Assembly (NCBI RefSeq): GCF_000813425.1
Contig: NZ_JWIB01000036.1
Span: forward strand, 1 to 34,254
Source: Sporosarcina sp. ZBG7A
GTDB taxonomy: Bacteria > Bacillota > Bacilli > Bacillales_A > Planococcaceae
Direction: 5' to 3'
DNA: 34,254 nt
A model generated the notes under the pieces. That model had not been told where the DNA came from, searched no databases, and saw only the letters and a program-made list of their open reading frames with translations. Below are positions 1-8,770 of the stretch, piece by piece. Both the position numbers and the translations under genes were made by a program. How positions within the stretch are numbered: position 1 is the stretch's first letter; every line of letters starts with the position of its first letter.

Positions 1-94
1 GTTCAGTTTTCAAGGTTCATGTTGTCTGAAGCGTTTCAGTAAGTCTCGCTCCCGACTGCTTTATTACTATACCAAGCGCGTCAACATAAGTCAA
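1..94 (-). promoter_or_regulatory. Probable rRNA-operon promoter and leader reading left out of the window
   Basis: On the minus strand TTGACT (89-94) and TATAGT (66-71) are separated by exactly 17 bases, a near-ideal sigma-A promoter. The leader then runs to the window edge and ends in TGAACCTTGAAAACTGAAC (1-19), which resembles the TTTGAAAACT-type sequence found in Bacillales rRNA leaders and spacers just before 16S or 23S. I infer that an rRNA operon lies just left of the window on the minus strand. A tRNA cluster is the alternative. Confidence 0.6.
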
Positions 95-222
95 CACTTT
101 TCGTCAAATTAATTACTAGTCATTAATATACCCGAAAAACATTGTGTTAAACATCAATTATTAAATCCCCTTCTTATTTCATAAGTTCTATCATTTTAAT
201 TGTCTACATCCACAATCGAAGC

Positions 223-267
223 AAAAAAACAGGTACTGACCTTCCATAATGGAAAGTCAGTACCTGT
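223..267 (-). terminator. Terminator of pbuG
   Basis: A long inverted repeat (ACAGGTACTGAC at 229-240 with its complement ending at 267) is followed on the minus strand by seven T residues. It lies 11 bases past the pbuG stop codon, so it ends the guaA/pbuG transcript. Bases 95-222 hold nothing I recognise. Confidence 0.9.
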
Positions 268-277
268 AGAAGTTTCG

Positions 278-1615
278 TTATTTAACAAAAACGAAATACA
301 ATATGAAGAGAACCATCAATACATACATAATAGGATGTATTTCTTTGCGGCGTCCGCTAAGTAGCATTGTAATTGGATAGAAGATGAATCCAATCGCTAT
401 TCCTGTTGCGATACTATACGTCAACGGCATTGCAATGACAGTGAAGAATGCCGGGACAGCCATTTCAAAACGTGTCCACTCAATATTGCCTAAATTAGAA
501 ACCATTAGCACACCAACAATAATTAATGCAGGCGCTGTAACTTCAGGCGTAATGACAAACAATAAAGGTGAGAAGAATAAAGCTAGTAAAAATAGAAGAC
601 CTGTTATAACAGAAGCAAATCCTGTTTTCGCCCCTGCTGCAACTCCAGCTGTCGATTCAACGTAAGAAGTTGTTGTGGATGTACCGAAAATTGCACCAGT
701 CACTGTTGCCATGGAATCCGCCAACAATGCTCTTCCAGCACGTGGCAACTTACCTTCCTTCATTAAACCTGCTTGGGTTGCGACTGCAACGAGTGTTCCT
801 GCAGTATCAAAGAAATCTACAAACAGAAATGTAATGATGATGACAATAAACTGTGTCGTAAACAATTCACTCGGGTTATTAAAAATTGTTTCAAATGCTG
901 CACCAAAAGTAGGAGCGACACTCGGTACACTGGAAACTACTTTATCCGGTACCTCAATAAGATTGGTCAACATCCCTGCCACGGTAGTTATAATCATTCC
1001 ATAGAAGATTGCTCCCTTAATTCCTCTAACCATCATGATCACTGTAATTACTAATCCAAAAATAGCAAGCAATACTGGACCTTGCGATAAATCTCCTAGC
1101 GTAACAAGCGTGTTTGGATCACCTACAATAATATTTGCGTTTTGAAACCCTAAAAATGTGATGAACAAACCAATTCCCGCACCTACTGCATATTTCAGTT
1201 GTGCCGGGATTGCGTTAATGATCATTTCTCGAAGTCCAGTTAATGAAAGAACAATAAAAATGAGACCTGAGAATAGCACGCCTGTTAAAGCTGTTTGCCA
1301 AGGAATACCATATCCGAGCACAACAGAAAATGCGAAAAATGCGTTAAGTCCCATACCTGGTGCTAAACCGATTGGATATCGTGCGATGAGACCCATAAAT
1401 AATGATCCGACTGCTGCTGCTAATGCTGTTGCAACAAATACTGCACCTTTATCCATGCGCATTGCATCCGGAATATCAGGCACCCCGTCAAGAGACAAGA
1501 CTAGCGGATTCACGGCCAATATGTACGCCATTGCAAGGAACGTTGTTAATCCCCCAATGATTTCTCTTCTATAATTGGTACCTAACTTGTCAAACTCAAA
1601 ATACTTTTTCATCAT
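278..1615 (-). CDS. pbuG: Hypoxanthine/guanine permease, NCS2 (AzgA-like) family
   Basis: Membrane permease for uptake of hypoxanthine and guanine. About 445 residues, the usual length, and hydrophobic throughout with the segments expected of a 12-14 helix NCS2 transporter. It matches B. subtilis PbuG closely from memory, including the APGMGLNAFFAFSVVLG segment, FFDTAGTLVAVATQAGLM, and GTSTTTSYVES. The longest frame begins at a TTG (1618), but GAGGAC upstream suits the ATG codons at 1615 or 1612; 1615 is used here. A guanine riboswitch and its terminator lie directly upstream, so expression should fall when guanine or hypoxanthine is plentiful. guaA lies immediately upstream in the same orientation, as in B. 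subtilis. Nothing in the protein looks broken. Confidence 0.95.
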   Translation of the reverse strand: MMKKYFEFDKLGTNYRREIIGGLTTFLAMAYILAVNPLVLSLDGVPDIPDAMRMDKGAVFVATALAAAVGSLFMGLIARYPIGLAPGMGLNAFFAFSVVLGYGIPWQTALTGVLFSGLIFIVLSLTGLREMIINAIPAQLKYAVGAGIGLFITFLGFQNANIIVGDPNTLVTLGDLSQGPVLLAIFGLVITVIMMVRGIKGAIFYGMIITTVAGMLTNLIEVPDKVVSSVPSVAPTFGAAFETIFNNPSELFTTQFIVIIITFLFVDFFDTAGTLVAVATQAGLMKEGKLPRAGRALLADSMATVTGAIFGTSTTTSYVESTAGVAAGAKTGFASVITGLLFLLALFFSPLLFVITPEVTAPALIIVGVLMVSNLGNIEWTRFEMAVPAFFTVIAMPLTYSIATGIAIGFIFYPITMLLSGRRKEIHPIMYVLMVLFILYFVFVK

Positions 1616-1641
1616 CAACCGTCCTCATCTGTTTTGGATAT

Positions 1642-1678
1642 AAAAAGAGCATGCGACAACTAAAGCCGCATGCTCTTT
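1642..1678 (-). terminator. Expression-platform terminator of the pbuG riboswitch
   Basis: AAAGAGCATGCG and its complement (1644-1655 and 1667-1678) form a perfect 12-pair stem, followed on the minus strand by a T-rich run. It sits between the guanine aptamer and the pbuG start, the position expected for ligand-controlled termination. Confidence 0.9.
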
Positions 1679-1737
1679 CAAACTCTTCAAAATGGGGATC
1701 CCTCTTGTCAGTCCTACTCAAGAAGTGTTCCATTCAT

Positions 1738-1800
1738 CGTAGTCAAAGCATTTACGGTGCTCTGGTAGAGACTTTTGGGCCTTATTCCCAAGGATATACG
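1738..1800 (-). promoter_or_regulatory. Guanine (purine) riboswitch aptamer for pbuG
   Basis: The minus strand carries the purine-riboswitch core: P1 strand CGTATATCC, the first hairpin with GGGAATAAGGCCC, GTCTCTACC, then CACCGTAAATG and GACTACG. The ligand-pairing position is C (in GACTACG), so the ligand should be guanine or hypoxanthine and not adenine. The aptamer begins only 18 bases after the guaA stop with no terminator between, so read-through guaA transcripts must also pass this switch. Confidence 0.95.
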
Positions 1801-1818
1801 ACAATCAGTTATTCAGTT

Positions 1819-3357
1819 TTATTCCCACTCGATTGTGCCTGGTGGTTTTGCAGTAATATCGTAAACAACACGGTTGACGTGGTCAACTTCAGCTGTAATT
1901 CGTGAACTGATTTTCTCCAAAACATCCCAAGGGATTCGTGCCCAATCAGCACTCATACCATCTGAAGAATGAACGGCACGAAGTCCGATTGCGTGATCAT
2001 ACGAACGCTTTCCGTCTCGCACACCGACACTCTTGATGCCAGGAAGAACTGCGAAGTACTGCCAAATAGAGCGGTCAAGACCAGCTAAAGCAATTTCTTC
2101 ACGGAGGATGTAATCTGCGTCACGTACAATGTTCAACTTCTCTTCTGTCACTTCGCCAAGTACTCGAACACCTAGACCTGGTCCAGGGAACGGCTGACGG
2201 TTGTAGATATCTTCAGGCAATCCAAGCTCTTTACCGACATTACGCACTTCGTCTTTGAACAATGCCTTCAACGGCTCGATCAATTCAAAGTCCATATCTT
2301 CTGGTAGTCCGCCAACGTTGTGGTGAGACTTGATGACTTCAGCAGTCGCTGTACCACTTTCAATGATATCTGCATAAATCGTACCTTGCGCAAGGAAATC
2401 AATACCTTTCAATTTCGCTGCTTCTTCATCAAATACACGAATGAACTCGTTACCGATGATCTTACGCTTTTGTTCAGGTTCTGTAACTCCGGCAAGCTTG
2501 TCCAAGAAACGCTTAGCTGCATCTACTTTGATGAAATTCATATTGAACTTTGTGCTGAACGTATCGACAACACTTTCGACTTCACCTTTACGCAACAAGC
2601 CGTGGTCTACAAAAATACAAGTCAACTGATCACCAATGGCACGATGGATAAGTGTTGCAACTACTGAAGAGTCGACACCGCCACTTAGTGCACAAAGAAC
2701 ATTACGATTGCCAACTTGCTCACGGATTTTTTCTACTTCTACTTCAATGAAGCGTTCCATTGACCATTCACCTGTCGGATTACATATTGAACGAAGGAAC
2801 GTACGAAGAATCGCTTCTCCATTTTCAGTGCTGTCGACTTCAGGATGGAACTGAACGCCGAATAATCCTTTATCAGCATTCTCGATTGCTGCAATATGTC
2901 CATGCTCGTCTTTCACTGTTGCTGTGAAGCCTTCAGGAAGTTCTGCAATTTTTTCAGTGCCACCAATGTGCGCTGCAAATGATCCGCTGATTTCAGCAAA
3001 TAATTTTGAAGTTCCTTCAGTAGTTAGTGTAGACGCCGCACCATGAGCTTCCATAGTAGCTGTCTTGCCGCCAAACTGCTCTGCAATGACTTCTAGTCCT
3101 GAGCCAAGACCGAGAACTGGAAGTCCTAATGTAAAGATTTCAGGATCGATGTCTGCGTCCATTTTCGTATCTCCACCAGACAAGACAATTCCAGCTGCAT
3201 GCATGTTACGAATTTCTTCTGCTGTTACTGTGTGCGGATAAAGCTCACTGTAAACGCCTAAATCCCGTATTACGCGTGTAATAAGTTGGTTGTACTTGCT
3301 ACCTAAATCTAAAACTACGATTTTCTCTTGTTCTGACATTAATGGAGCTGCTGACAT
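1819..3357 (-). CDS. guaA: GMP synthase with a degenerate glutaminase site (synthetase half intact)
   Basis: GMP synthase makes GMP from XMP, ATP and an amino group, normally released from glutamine by an N-terminal class I amidotransferase domain. This 512-residue protein has the full two-domain length. The ATP-pyrophosphatase loop SGGVDSS (225-231), the [10 protein letters not shown] segment and the C-terminal KPPGTIEWE are intact. In the amidotransferase half the nucleophile motif GxCxGxQ reads G-L-G-S-G-L-E (83-89), so the catalytic Cys is Gly85 and the usual Gln is Glu89. The SGGP loop reads SGGD, and the usual HREYG and MSHGD motifs are absent. His171 and Glu173 (FHPEV) remain. The reverse-complement codons GGT CTT GGC TCA GGA confirm the Gly. 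It should use free ammonia only (inference). The ATG start fits AAGAGGTGG five bases upstream; a GTG three codons earlier lies inside that site. Confidence 0.96.
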   Translation of the reverse strand: MSAAPLMSEQEKIVVLDLGSKYNQLITRVIRDLGVYSELYPHTVTAEEIRNMHAAGIVLSGGDTKMDADIDPEIFTLGLPVLGLGSGLEVIAEQFGGKTATMEAHGAASTLTTEGTSKLFAEISGSFAAHIGGTEKIAELPEGFTATVKDEHGHIAAIENADKGLFGVQFHPEVDSTENGEAILRTFLRSICNPTGEWSMERFIEVEVEKIREQVGNRNVLCALSGGVDSSVVATLIHRAIGDQLTCIFVDHGLLRKGEVESVVDTFSTKFNMNFIKVDAAKRFLDKLAGVTEPEQKRKIIGNEFIRVFDEEAAKLKGIDFLAQGTIYADIIESGTATAEVIKSHHNVGGLPEDMDFELIEPLKALFKDEVRNVGKELGLPEDIYNRQPFPGPGLGVRVLGEVTEEKLNIVRDADYILREEIALAGLDRSIWQYFAVLPGIKSVGVRDGKRSYDHAIGLRAVHSSDGMSADWARIPWDVLEKISSRITAEVDHVNRVVYDITAKPPGTIEWE

Positions 3358-3406
3358 AAAATCCACCTCTTCTTATTTTATTCAAGTATACCCTTAAAAC
3401 AGAGAA

Positions 3407-3441
3407 AGACGCGTTAGAAAGTAAACTCTTTCTGCGCGTCT
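3407..3441 (-). terminator. Expression-platform terminator of the guaA riboswitch
   Basis: AGACGCG and CGCGTCT (3407-3413, 3435-3441), with a further inner AGAAAG/CTTTCT pairing, form a stem followed on the minus strand by TCTTTCTCTGTTTT. A second small palindrome, CTACGGATTATCCGTAG at 3481-3497, lies between the aptamer and this stem and may be part of the switching structure. Confidence 0.82.
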
Positions 3442-3509
3442 TCTGTTTCCATCTATATTCTATGAAATAACGAAAACAGACTACGGATTATCCGTAGCTG
3501 CCTTCGCTA

Positions 3510-3575
3510 TCATAGACAGGTCTTTTGCGGTGACCTGGTAGAAACATCCGAACCATATTATCGGACCTATATGAG
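3510..3575 (-). promoter_or_regulatory. Guanine (purine) riboswitch aptamer for guaA
   Basis: On the minus strand: CTCATATAGG, a hairpin with GATAATATGG, GTTTCTACC, CACCGCAAAAG, then GTCTATGA closing P1 against CTCATA. This matches the xpt-type purine aptamer; the ligand-pairing base is C, so guanine or hypoxanthine is expected. One departure from the commonest form is ACCGCAAA instead of ACCGTAAA. It lies about 150 bases before guaA with a terminator between. Confidence 0.9.
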
Positions 3576-3604
3576 AGCATTCAAGTATTTGTATTCCTGG
3601 CATC

Positions 3605-3633
3605 ATTCTACTTCCATTCAATTAAAAAATCAA
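3605..3633 (-). promoter_or_regulatory. Sigma-A promoter of guaA
   Basis: Minus strand TTGATT (3628-3633), 17 bases, TAGAAT (3605-3610). Transcription would begin near 3598, upstream of the complete riboswitch. The -35 overlaps the stop codon of the transglutaminase gene, so guaA can be transcribed separately from the operon before it. Confidence 0.6.
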
Positions 3634-5810
3634 CCGGTTGTCTCAATGATTAAATCTTCCCACATTTTACGTAATTCAGTCCAATTTTGATTGTTTTCCC
3701 TTTGCCCGTATAGGCCAGTTTCATACGCCGCTGTCAACGTACTCATTTTGTCATCGCCGCGCATTCGATCCACTTCTTTTGCGTAGATTGATAACGTCAT
3801 GCCAGCTGGTTTCTTAACACCGATCCTGTTCAAATGCTTCAATAATTGTTCATATTGAATAGCAAATGTTTCCCAGCCTTCAGACTTGCTCCGGCTCCTA
3901 CGCACAACAAGACGAGGCAACCACTTTTTACGGGTTGCATATGATCCTATACCAACCAAGGCAATAACAACTCCAATAATGACACTAACTACAGTCCAAG
4001 AACGCAGCCATTCTGGAATAATTTGAAGCAACCAAGGTTCCTGGGCATTTTTACGTTTAGCGGCTTGTTTTTCTTGTTCTTGTTTCTTTTTGTTTTCAGG
4101 ACGCTTGATTTGTTCTTGTTCTTTCAAATCATCTTCTGCAACTTCAATATCGAAGTTGACATTCGATACGCCATTAAATCCAATTGTCGGTTCAAATGGC
4201 ATCCAACCAATACCAGGCATGTATGCCTCTACCCAAGAATGAGCTTGGTTGTTAGTGACCGTGTAGTACTTCTCCTCGTTATCATCCCGCTTCAACTCAC
4301 CAGGCGCAAATCCTTTCACCCATCTTGCTGGGATTCCAACCGATCGAAGCATGACGACCATGGAGGAACTAAAGTTGTCACAATAGCCTCGTTTCGTTTC
4401 AAATAGGAATTGATCGACATAATCTTCATCCTTTTCAGGAACAGCAACTTTGTCTCTTGAGTAAACAAAGCCGCTTCTTGCGAAATACCTTTCAATGGCT
4501 TGTGCTTTCTGATAAACACTCGGTGCACTTGCCGTCAATTCTTCGGCCAAGTCTCTGACCCGTTCAGGGAGTTCTTCAGGCAAACTCAAATACTCATCCA
4601 TTTCAATTTTCATAGAATCGAGCGAATCCATGTCTGTTTCACGGAGTTCTTTCAAACTGTATTCGGGTGGTACAAATTCCGTTCGGTATGTCATGTCTAG
4701 CGGCTCATCATAATTCAATGTCAGCTTTCCTGTTCCCTCTTCCTGCACATAAAGAAATCCTTCAGTAGTCTGCAATTCTTCAAATCCATATGGGTACGGC
4801 AAGATTGGTAAGGGCTCATACATTTCCACATCGGCACGCTCTCTAGGTGGAACTAAAACTTGTCCGCCTATTAAGTCTGAAAATCGTCCTTGTGACTCTG
4901 GATTCAGCTCTTCCGAGTCCTGAATCCACCCTTTGGATGTATACGTACTCTTCGTCTCCATTTTCCAATATTGACGCGAATCCACATATGCTTCAAAAAC
5001 AAGCGAATCATCTTGTTTAAATGGCCCGCCCAATTGAGTATCATCTGGATCGTACCCCACTTTAGAAACCCCTTCTCCATTTCCACCATCTCCCAAACCG
5101 GCAGCAGATCGGATAAATGGAACTGGGTCTGGCCAAACAGGTTCTTTAATAGGAACGAGAATTGCAACGATTGCAACGAATAGTAATAACCCTACTAGTG
5201 GAGCAGTTACTTTAAGATAACTTGAGATTGGTAACTGTGTTTTCGTTTTCGCTGATAATCGTAGCGGAAACAGTAGTCCAAGCAATAACAGCCCGATTAT
5301 CATTACCCGTAAAATTGCAAATGAGGCGTCAAACGATGTAAATGTATCCACCACAGAGAGGAAAATCACCGTCATTCCGAAAAACAGTAGGACGGACTTA
5401 CGATATTCAATCCAAAATCGTATTAAGTAACAAAGCATCCAAAGTAAAATGAAAAATAGTCCCGTTCGAAACATATACGAGATACTCATCCACTCACCAG
5501 ACCAAATAAATGAAAAGTTTTGTTGTACATCGAGCATTGTCATTTTCAGCGCTTCAGCCGACAGCCAATCCTTTTCAAGAAATACGTATTGTAGAGATAG
5601 AGTTATGTAGATTACCTTAATTGGAACACCAATCCAACCTGGAACACGTAACAAACCAAATAACAAGGCTAATCCCACAAATCCATAAAAAAGAATAATG
5701 TGCCCGGTGTCTGTAAGTTCCTCAACCGGCTTGAGCCACTCTATGGTCATGAAGAAGGCAAGAGTATACAGCAAAACCAAGAGCCACTTATCGATACGGA
5801 CATCTTTCAT
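3630..5810 (-). CDS. yebA: Membrane transglutaminase-like protein (TgpA/YebA type)
   Basis: A 726-residue membrane protein. About seven hydrophobic segments fill residues 10-220, an extracytoplasmic part follows, then a transglutaminase-core domain with Cys477 (GYCDNFSSS), His524 (NNQAHSWVEAY) and an acidic third position in MPFEPT (Glu540). One more membrane helix lies near 605-625, followed by a cytoplasmic tail. Such proteins may process or crosslink cell-envelope substrates, but the substrate is unknown. The charged segment KRPENKKKQEQEKQAAKRK lies between the catalytic domain and the last helix. The ATG start overlaps the DUF58 stop by four bases (ATGA), showing translational coupling. 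The set MoxR, DUF58, transglutaminase is a widely conserved three-gene unit, and its position before guaA matches B. subtilis yebA. Confidence 0.9.
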   Translation of the reverse strand: MKDVRIDKWLLVLLYTLAFFMTIEWLKPVEELTDTGHIILFYGFVGLALLFGLLRVPGWIGVPIKVIYITLSLQYVFLEKDWLSAEALKMTMLDVQQNFSFIWSGEWMSISYMFRTGLFFILLWMLCYLIRFWIEYRKSVLLFFGMTVIFLSVVDTFTSFDASFAILRVMIIGLLLLGLLFPLRLSAKTKTQLPISSYLKVTAPLVGLLLFVAIVAILVPIKEPVWPDPVPFIRSAAGLGDGGNGEGVSKVGYDPDDTQLGGPFKQDDSLVFEAYVDSRQYWKMETKSTYTSKGWIQDSEELNPESQGRFSDLIGGQVLVPPRERADVEMYEPLPILPYPYGFEELQTTEGFLYVQEEGTGKLTLNYDEPLDMTYRTEFVPPEYSLKELRETDMDSLDSMKIEMDEYLSLPEELPERVRDLAEELTASAPSVYQKAQAIERYFARSGFVYSRDKVAVPEKDEDYVDQFLFETKRGYCDNFSSSMVVMLRSVGIPARWVKGFAPGELKRDDNEEKYYTVTNNQAHSWVEAYMPGIGWMPFEPTIGFNGVSNVNFDIEVAEDDLKEQEQIKRPENKKKQEQEKQAAKRKNAQEPWLLQIIPEWLRSWTVVSVIIGVVIALVGIGSYATRKKWLPRLVVRRSRSKSEGWETFAIQYEQLLKHLNRIGVKKPAGMTLSIYAKEVDRMRGDDKMSTLTAAYETGLYGQRENNQNWTELRKMWEDLIIETTG

Positions 5811-7012
5811 GTTTTAGCCACCTCCTGAAACGAACATTCAAACTGTTCATCTGTTAGCATTTGAACGGTCACACCGAGCGCTCTTGCTGCCTTCACGTTC
5901 TGCTCAACAAAATCGGGCATTGGGACGGCTCCGTTTCTCACAATAAAACAAAATACTGGTTGCGCGCGAGAGGCACTAAGAACAGGACGCAAGAAAACAG
6001 GATCTGGATTTCCTGAAATAATGACAATAGCTCCAGCACCTTGTAAGGCTACTGTATAATTCGGTGGTTTTGCCATTGTCTCTTCTATCGGTTGAAGGCG
6101 AGCGAGTTGCGTGAGCGCTTTTCTAAGCTGCCCTTCTCCTGAAATTGTGCCAATTGCAGAATTCTCAGCATCTGTCGTTAAAAACGTCAAATCTGCTTTC
6201 CGAGTAGCAGCTTCTTTTAAAATGGAGGCTGTGAATTGAATTTGTTCTTCAAATGCTAGAGAGGTTCTGGCATCGAGCAACAACGTCACGTGCTCCCCTC
6301 GTTTGTTCTCAAATTCTTTCGTCATCAAGTTTTGTGTCCGAGCAAATGATTTCCAGTGAATCCAAGACATCCGATCTCCTGGTTGATAGTCCCTGACACT
6401 TGTGGCAACCGTGGTTTCTTTTATCAATGAAAATGGTGATCTTGTCGTCCCTCTATCATGATAAGAACCAATTGGTACGTAGTGTACTGACTTCGTCTCA
6501 GGAAAAATGAGAAGTACAGACTCTCCTTCGACGTCAATGGTTCCCTGTTTTTTTATCCACCCAAAAAAGTCTGTTATGCCTATTTGTACAGGAGGAAAAT
6601 GATGCTCTCCTCTTTGTTTACCTTTCAATTCGTACTGAAGTACAACCTCTTTTCGAAATCCCACTATAAACAACTGGGAAGTCCCTCCTTGTATGACGGA
6701 GGCAAACCCACCACACTCTTGTTCTTTGACGGTAAGATACAACAGCGGAAATCGATTAGTTCGTTTCACTCGAATCGTCACTTTCGTCGATTCGCCAATT
6801 CCTAGTAATGGCTGTTGAATAGTACGCGTCACCGTAAACGACTTTAAGGGATACAGCACGATTGATAGCGCATACAAAGAAAAGGGCAAGATAAAGTAAA
6901 AGATCGTCCAGCTAGGCATACCGCCTTGAAACATTGCAAACGAATATGCTCCACCTATAATGATCAAAACAAAAATCGTTTGAATGATTAGTGTTGCACG
7001 TTTTCGTTTCAT
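5807..7012 (-). CDS. yeaD: DUF58 domain protein (YeaD type)
   Basis: 401 residues. Two hydrophobic segments at the N terminus (about 8-28 and 34-54) anchor it in the membrane. The DUF58 signature VRDYQPGDRMSWIHWKSFAR is clear, followed by a von Willebrand A-like fold starting at VTLLLDARTSL. Family members work with a MoxR ATPase encoded upstream; a chaperone-like or assembly role in the envelope is usually proposed but unproven. The gene starts with ATGA overlapping the stop of the ATPase gene, and its own stop overlaps the start of the transglutaminase gene, so all three are coupled in translation. Confidence 0.9.
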   Translation of the reverse strand: MKRKRATLIIQTIFVLIIIGGAYSFAMFQGGMPSWTIFYFILPFSLYALSIVLYPLKSFTVTRTIQQPLLGIGESTKVTIRVKRTNRFPLLYLTVKEQECGGFASVIQGGTSQLFIVGFRKEVVLQYELKGKQRGEHHFPPVQIGITDFFGWIKKQGTIDVEGESVLLIFPETKSVHYVPIGSYHDRGTTRSPFSLIKETTVATSVRDYQPGDRMSWIHWKSFARTQNLMTKEFENKRGEHVTLLLDARTSLAFEEQIQFTASILKEAATRKADLTFLTTDAENSAIGTISGEGQLRKALTQLARLQPIEETMAKPPNYTVALQGAGAIVIISGNPDPVFLRPVLSASRAQPVFCFIVRNGAVPMPDFVEQNVKAARALGVTVQMLTDEQFECSFQEVAKT

Positions 7013-7959
7013 AGAGCGTTCGTCCTCATGATAGGCACGCGGACTTTAGCGATTACGTCGACCAGCACATTATCGATGGAATGACCACTGTACTCTGCAT
7101 CCGGGTGCAAAATAATTCGATGGCTAAATGCATGAGGAAGTAAATATTGGACGTCGTCTGGGGTTACATAATTACGCCCGTTAATAAGTGCATAAGCTTG
7201 ACATGCCTTCATGAGACCCAGTGATCCACGCGGACTGACCCCTAGGTACACCGTTGGATGATCACGTGTAGCGGTTGCGCAATCCACTATGTACGACTTT
7301 ACCGTTACATCTACTATGACTTTTGTCGCCAACACTTGAAGTTCGAGTAAGTCATCCAATGTAATTACTGGAGCAGTGAGTTCGGCTGTCATTTGAGATT
7401 CCGAGCGCGCGAGCACTTCAATTTCCTCGTCTCTCGTTGGATATCCCATTTTCAACTTAAATAAAAAACGGTCCATTTGAGCTTCTGGAAGAGGATAGGT
7501 CCCTTCATATTCGATTGGGTTTTGCGTCGCCATCACAAAAAATGGTTGAGGAAGTTGCAACGTTTTACCATCTATTGTGATTGAGGATTCTTCCATCCCT
7601 TCCAATAGTGCTGCTTGTGTTTTAGGCGAAGTCCGGTTGATTTCATCCGCCAAAATGATATTACCCACAATTGGACCTGGTCTGAATTCAAACTCCATCC
7701 GCTGTGGATTGTAAATTGAAACACCAAGAACATCAGACGGCAACAAATCAGGTGTGAACTGGATTCTCTTGAATTCAGCTCCAATTGACGCAGCCAAAGA
7801 TTTTACCATTACAGTCTTACCGACACCTGGTACGTCTTCTAGGAGGACATGTCCACCTGCCAATAATGCTGTTAAACTAAGCTCGCTTATTACACGTTTC
7901 CCCACAATCGTTCGCTCAATGTTTGCTAGGATCGCATCAATCTTCTCTTTATGTAACAA
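7009..7959 (-). CDS. yeaC: MoxR-family AAA ATPase (YeaC type)
   Basis: 316 residues, the normal MoxR length. Walker A DVPGVGKT (42-49), Walker B IILADEINRT (101-110, Asp105 and Glu106), then MATQNP as sensor 1 and a C-terminal helical lid. MoxR ATPases are thought to act as chaperones that mature or insert partner proteins, here most likely the DUF58 and transglutaminase proteins encoded downstream. The start is TTG, chosen because AAGGGGG lies seven bases upstream and the conserved family sequence begins there. First gene of a three-gene overlapping operon, with a sigma-A promoter about 50 bases upstream. Confidence 0.93.
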   Translation of the reverse strand: MLHKEKIDAILANIERTIVGKRVISELSLTALLAGGHVLLEDVPGVGKTVMVKSLAASIGAEFKRIQFTPDLLPSDVLGVSIYNPQRMEFEFRPGPIVGNIILADEINRTSPKTQAALLEGMEESSITIDGKTLQLPQPFFVMATQNPIEYEGTYPLPEAQMDRFLFKLKMGYPTRDEEIEVLARSESQMTAELTAPVITLDDLLELQVLATKVIVDVTVKSYIVDCATATRDHPTVYLGVSPRGSLGLMKACQAYALINGRNYVTPDDVQYLLPHAFSHRIILHPDAEYSGHSIDNVLVDVIAKVRVPIMRTNAL

Positions 7960-8006
7960 TCCATTTCCCCCTTGCTCATATACTGGATAACTCTACAGTT
8001 GTTTCC

Positions 8007-8035
8007 ATCATACCGGAATTTGTACGGTCCTTCAA
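8007..8035 (-). promoter_or_regulatory. Sigma-A promoter of the MoxR operon
   Basis: Minus strand TTGAAG (8030-8035), 17-base spacer, TATGAT (8007-8012); 4/6 and 5/6 matches to consensus. It lies about 47 bases before the TTG start of the MoxR gene. Confidence 0.65.
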
Positions 8036-8070
8036 ACTAATTTACAAAACAAACAGAATTGAACGGCAAT

Positions 8071-8099
8071 AAAAAAACCTCTCTATAACAGAGAGGTTT
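8071..8099 (-). terminator. Terminator hairpin A, left flank of the IS remnant
   Basis: AAACCTCTCTATAACAGAGAGGTTT, a perfect palindromic stem (8075-8099), followed on the minus strand by seven T residues. It has the form of a terminator for leftward transcription. A copy with two differences lies at 9096-9120, just past the nadE stop, so this was probably the original nadE terminator before the intervening element arrived. Confidence 0.75.
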
Positions 8100-8109
8100 C
8101 AGACTGTAG

Positions 8110-8156
8110 ACAAAAGGGATGGGAATCGATTTGATTTCCATCCCTTTTGTGTTTTT
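8110..8156 (+). terminator. Strong hairpin with a T-run at the left end of the IS remnant
   Basis: ACAAAAGGGATGGGAATC pairs with GATTTCCATCCCTTTTGT around a short loop, and GTGTTTTT follows on the plus strand. It could block transcription into or out of the element. Confidence 0.55.
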
Positions 8157-8191
8157 GCATCGTTGATTCTGAAAATGAAGGATAACAGGCC

Positions 8192-8316
8192 GTTGATCTC
8201 CGTTCCGGACGGGCGCTTTCCGGGGGCTTGCCCTCAGCCTCCTCGTCGCTTCACTCCTGCGGGGTCTTCGCGCTGCGCTGATCCCCAGGAGTCGCCGTCC
8301 TGCACTTCAATCAACT
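8192..8316 (+). repeat. Dispersed GC-rich Bacillales-type repeat, copy 1
   Basis: The segment from GTTGATCTCCGTTCCGGACG through GGGCGCTTTCC, CCTCAGCCTCCTCGTCGCTTC, CTCCTGCGGGGTCTTC and CAGGAGTCGCCGTCC to CAATCAAC resembles a roughly 120-base intergenic repeat common in Bacillaceae and Planococcaceae genomes (recognised from memory). It is visibly richer in G+C than its surroundings. An inverted, interrupted copy lies at 8771-9020. Confidence 0.65.
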
Positions 8317-8404
8317 GAATTTCCTATGACACATTCATATCATTCAAGCAAAGAATGCAATTGGGGGCTCCATGTCCAGCTGGCAAGATTAACTAGATGT
8401 AACA

Positions 8405-8545
8405 GAATACTTGAGACACCGATATGAAATCAAATAACTGTATGGAAATGTAAAAAGACCGTGAACGTGTCTTTGTCGATGCCAAGGAGAAGTGTGGTAT
8501 GAGATGGACAATCCTAAGATGGTTTAGTGTATTGAAAGAATGACA
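8405..8545 (+). pseudogene. IS1182-type transposase, C-terminal fragment with frameshift
   Basis: One frame encodes YLRHRYEIK, a stop, then LYGN. After a frame change at about 8454 it continues K-D-R-E-R-V-F-V-D-A-K-E-K-C-G-M-R-W-T-I-L-R to a stop at 8543. This matches the IS1182-family C-terminal pattern (YEIK..Y..RKETIERVFADAKE then HGMRWT.LRG). No start codon and no upstream domain survive. Confidence 0.65.
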
Positions 8546-8680
8546 TTTTATTGAGAACAACAGGATCTATACTGGGTCCCCTGAATAGGGAATATAAATG
8601 TGCAACCAATGGATAAATGAAGGAAAAATAAATTGCTATCTCTAATTTACAGACCAGATATGGTCTTGCGGAACTAACGG

Positions 8681-8737
8681 TTAGATTGTAAGCATTTCCA
8701 TCTGCTCCCGTTCTTTGATTTGATTCTTCATCATCAT
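8681..8737 (-). pseudogene. IS1182-type transposase, N-terminal fragment
   Basis: Nineteen codons on the minus strand: MMMKNQIKEREQMEMLTI then stop. The start of IS1182-type transposases has this pattern (K.Q.KERDQ.EM.TIEQLVP), and the frame breaks exactly where the conserved EQLVP should follow. It is inverted relative to the C-terminal fragment at 8405-8545. Confidence 0.5.
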
Positions 8738-8770
8738 TCCTATTACTTCATTTGATAGTTGGGAGATACT

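Noticed and set aside
384..1574. Plus-strand open frames opposite pbuG
   Set aside because: They lack ribosome binding sites and any recognisable protein, and mirror the codon pattern of the minus-strand permease.
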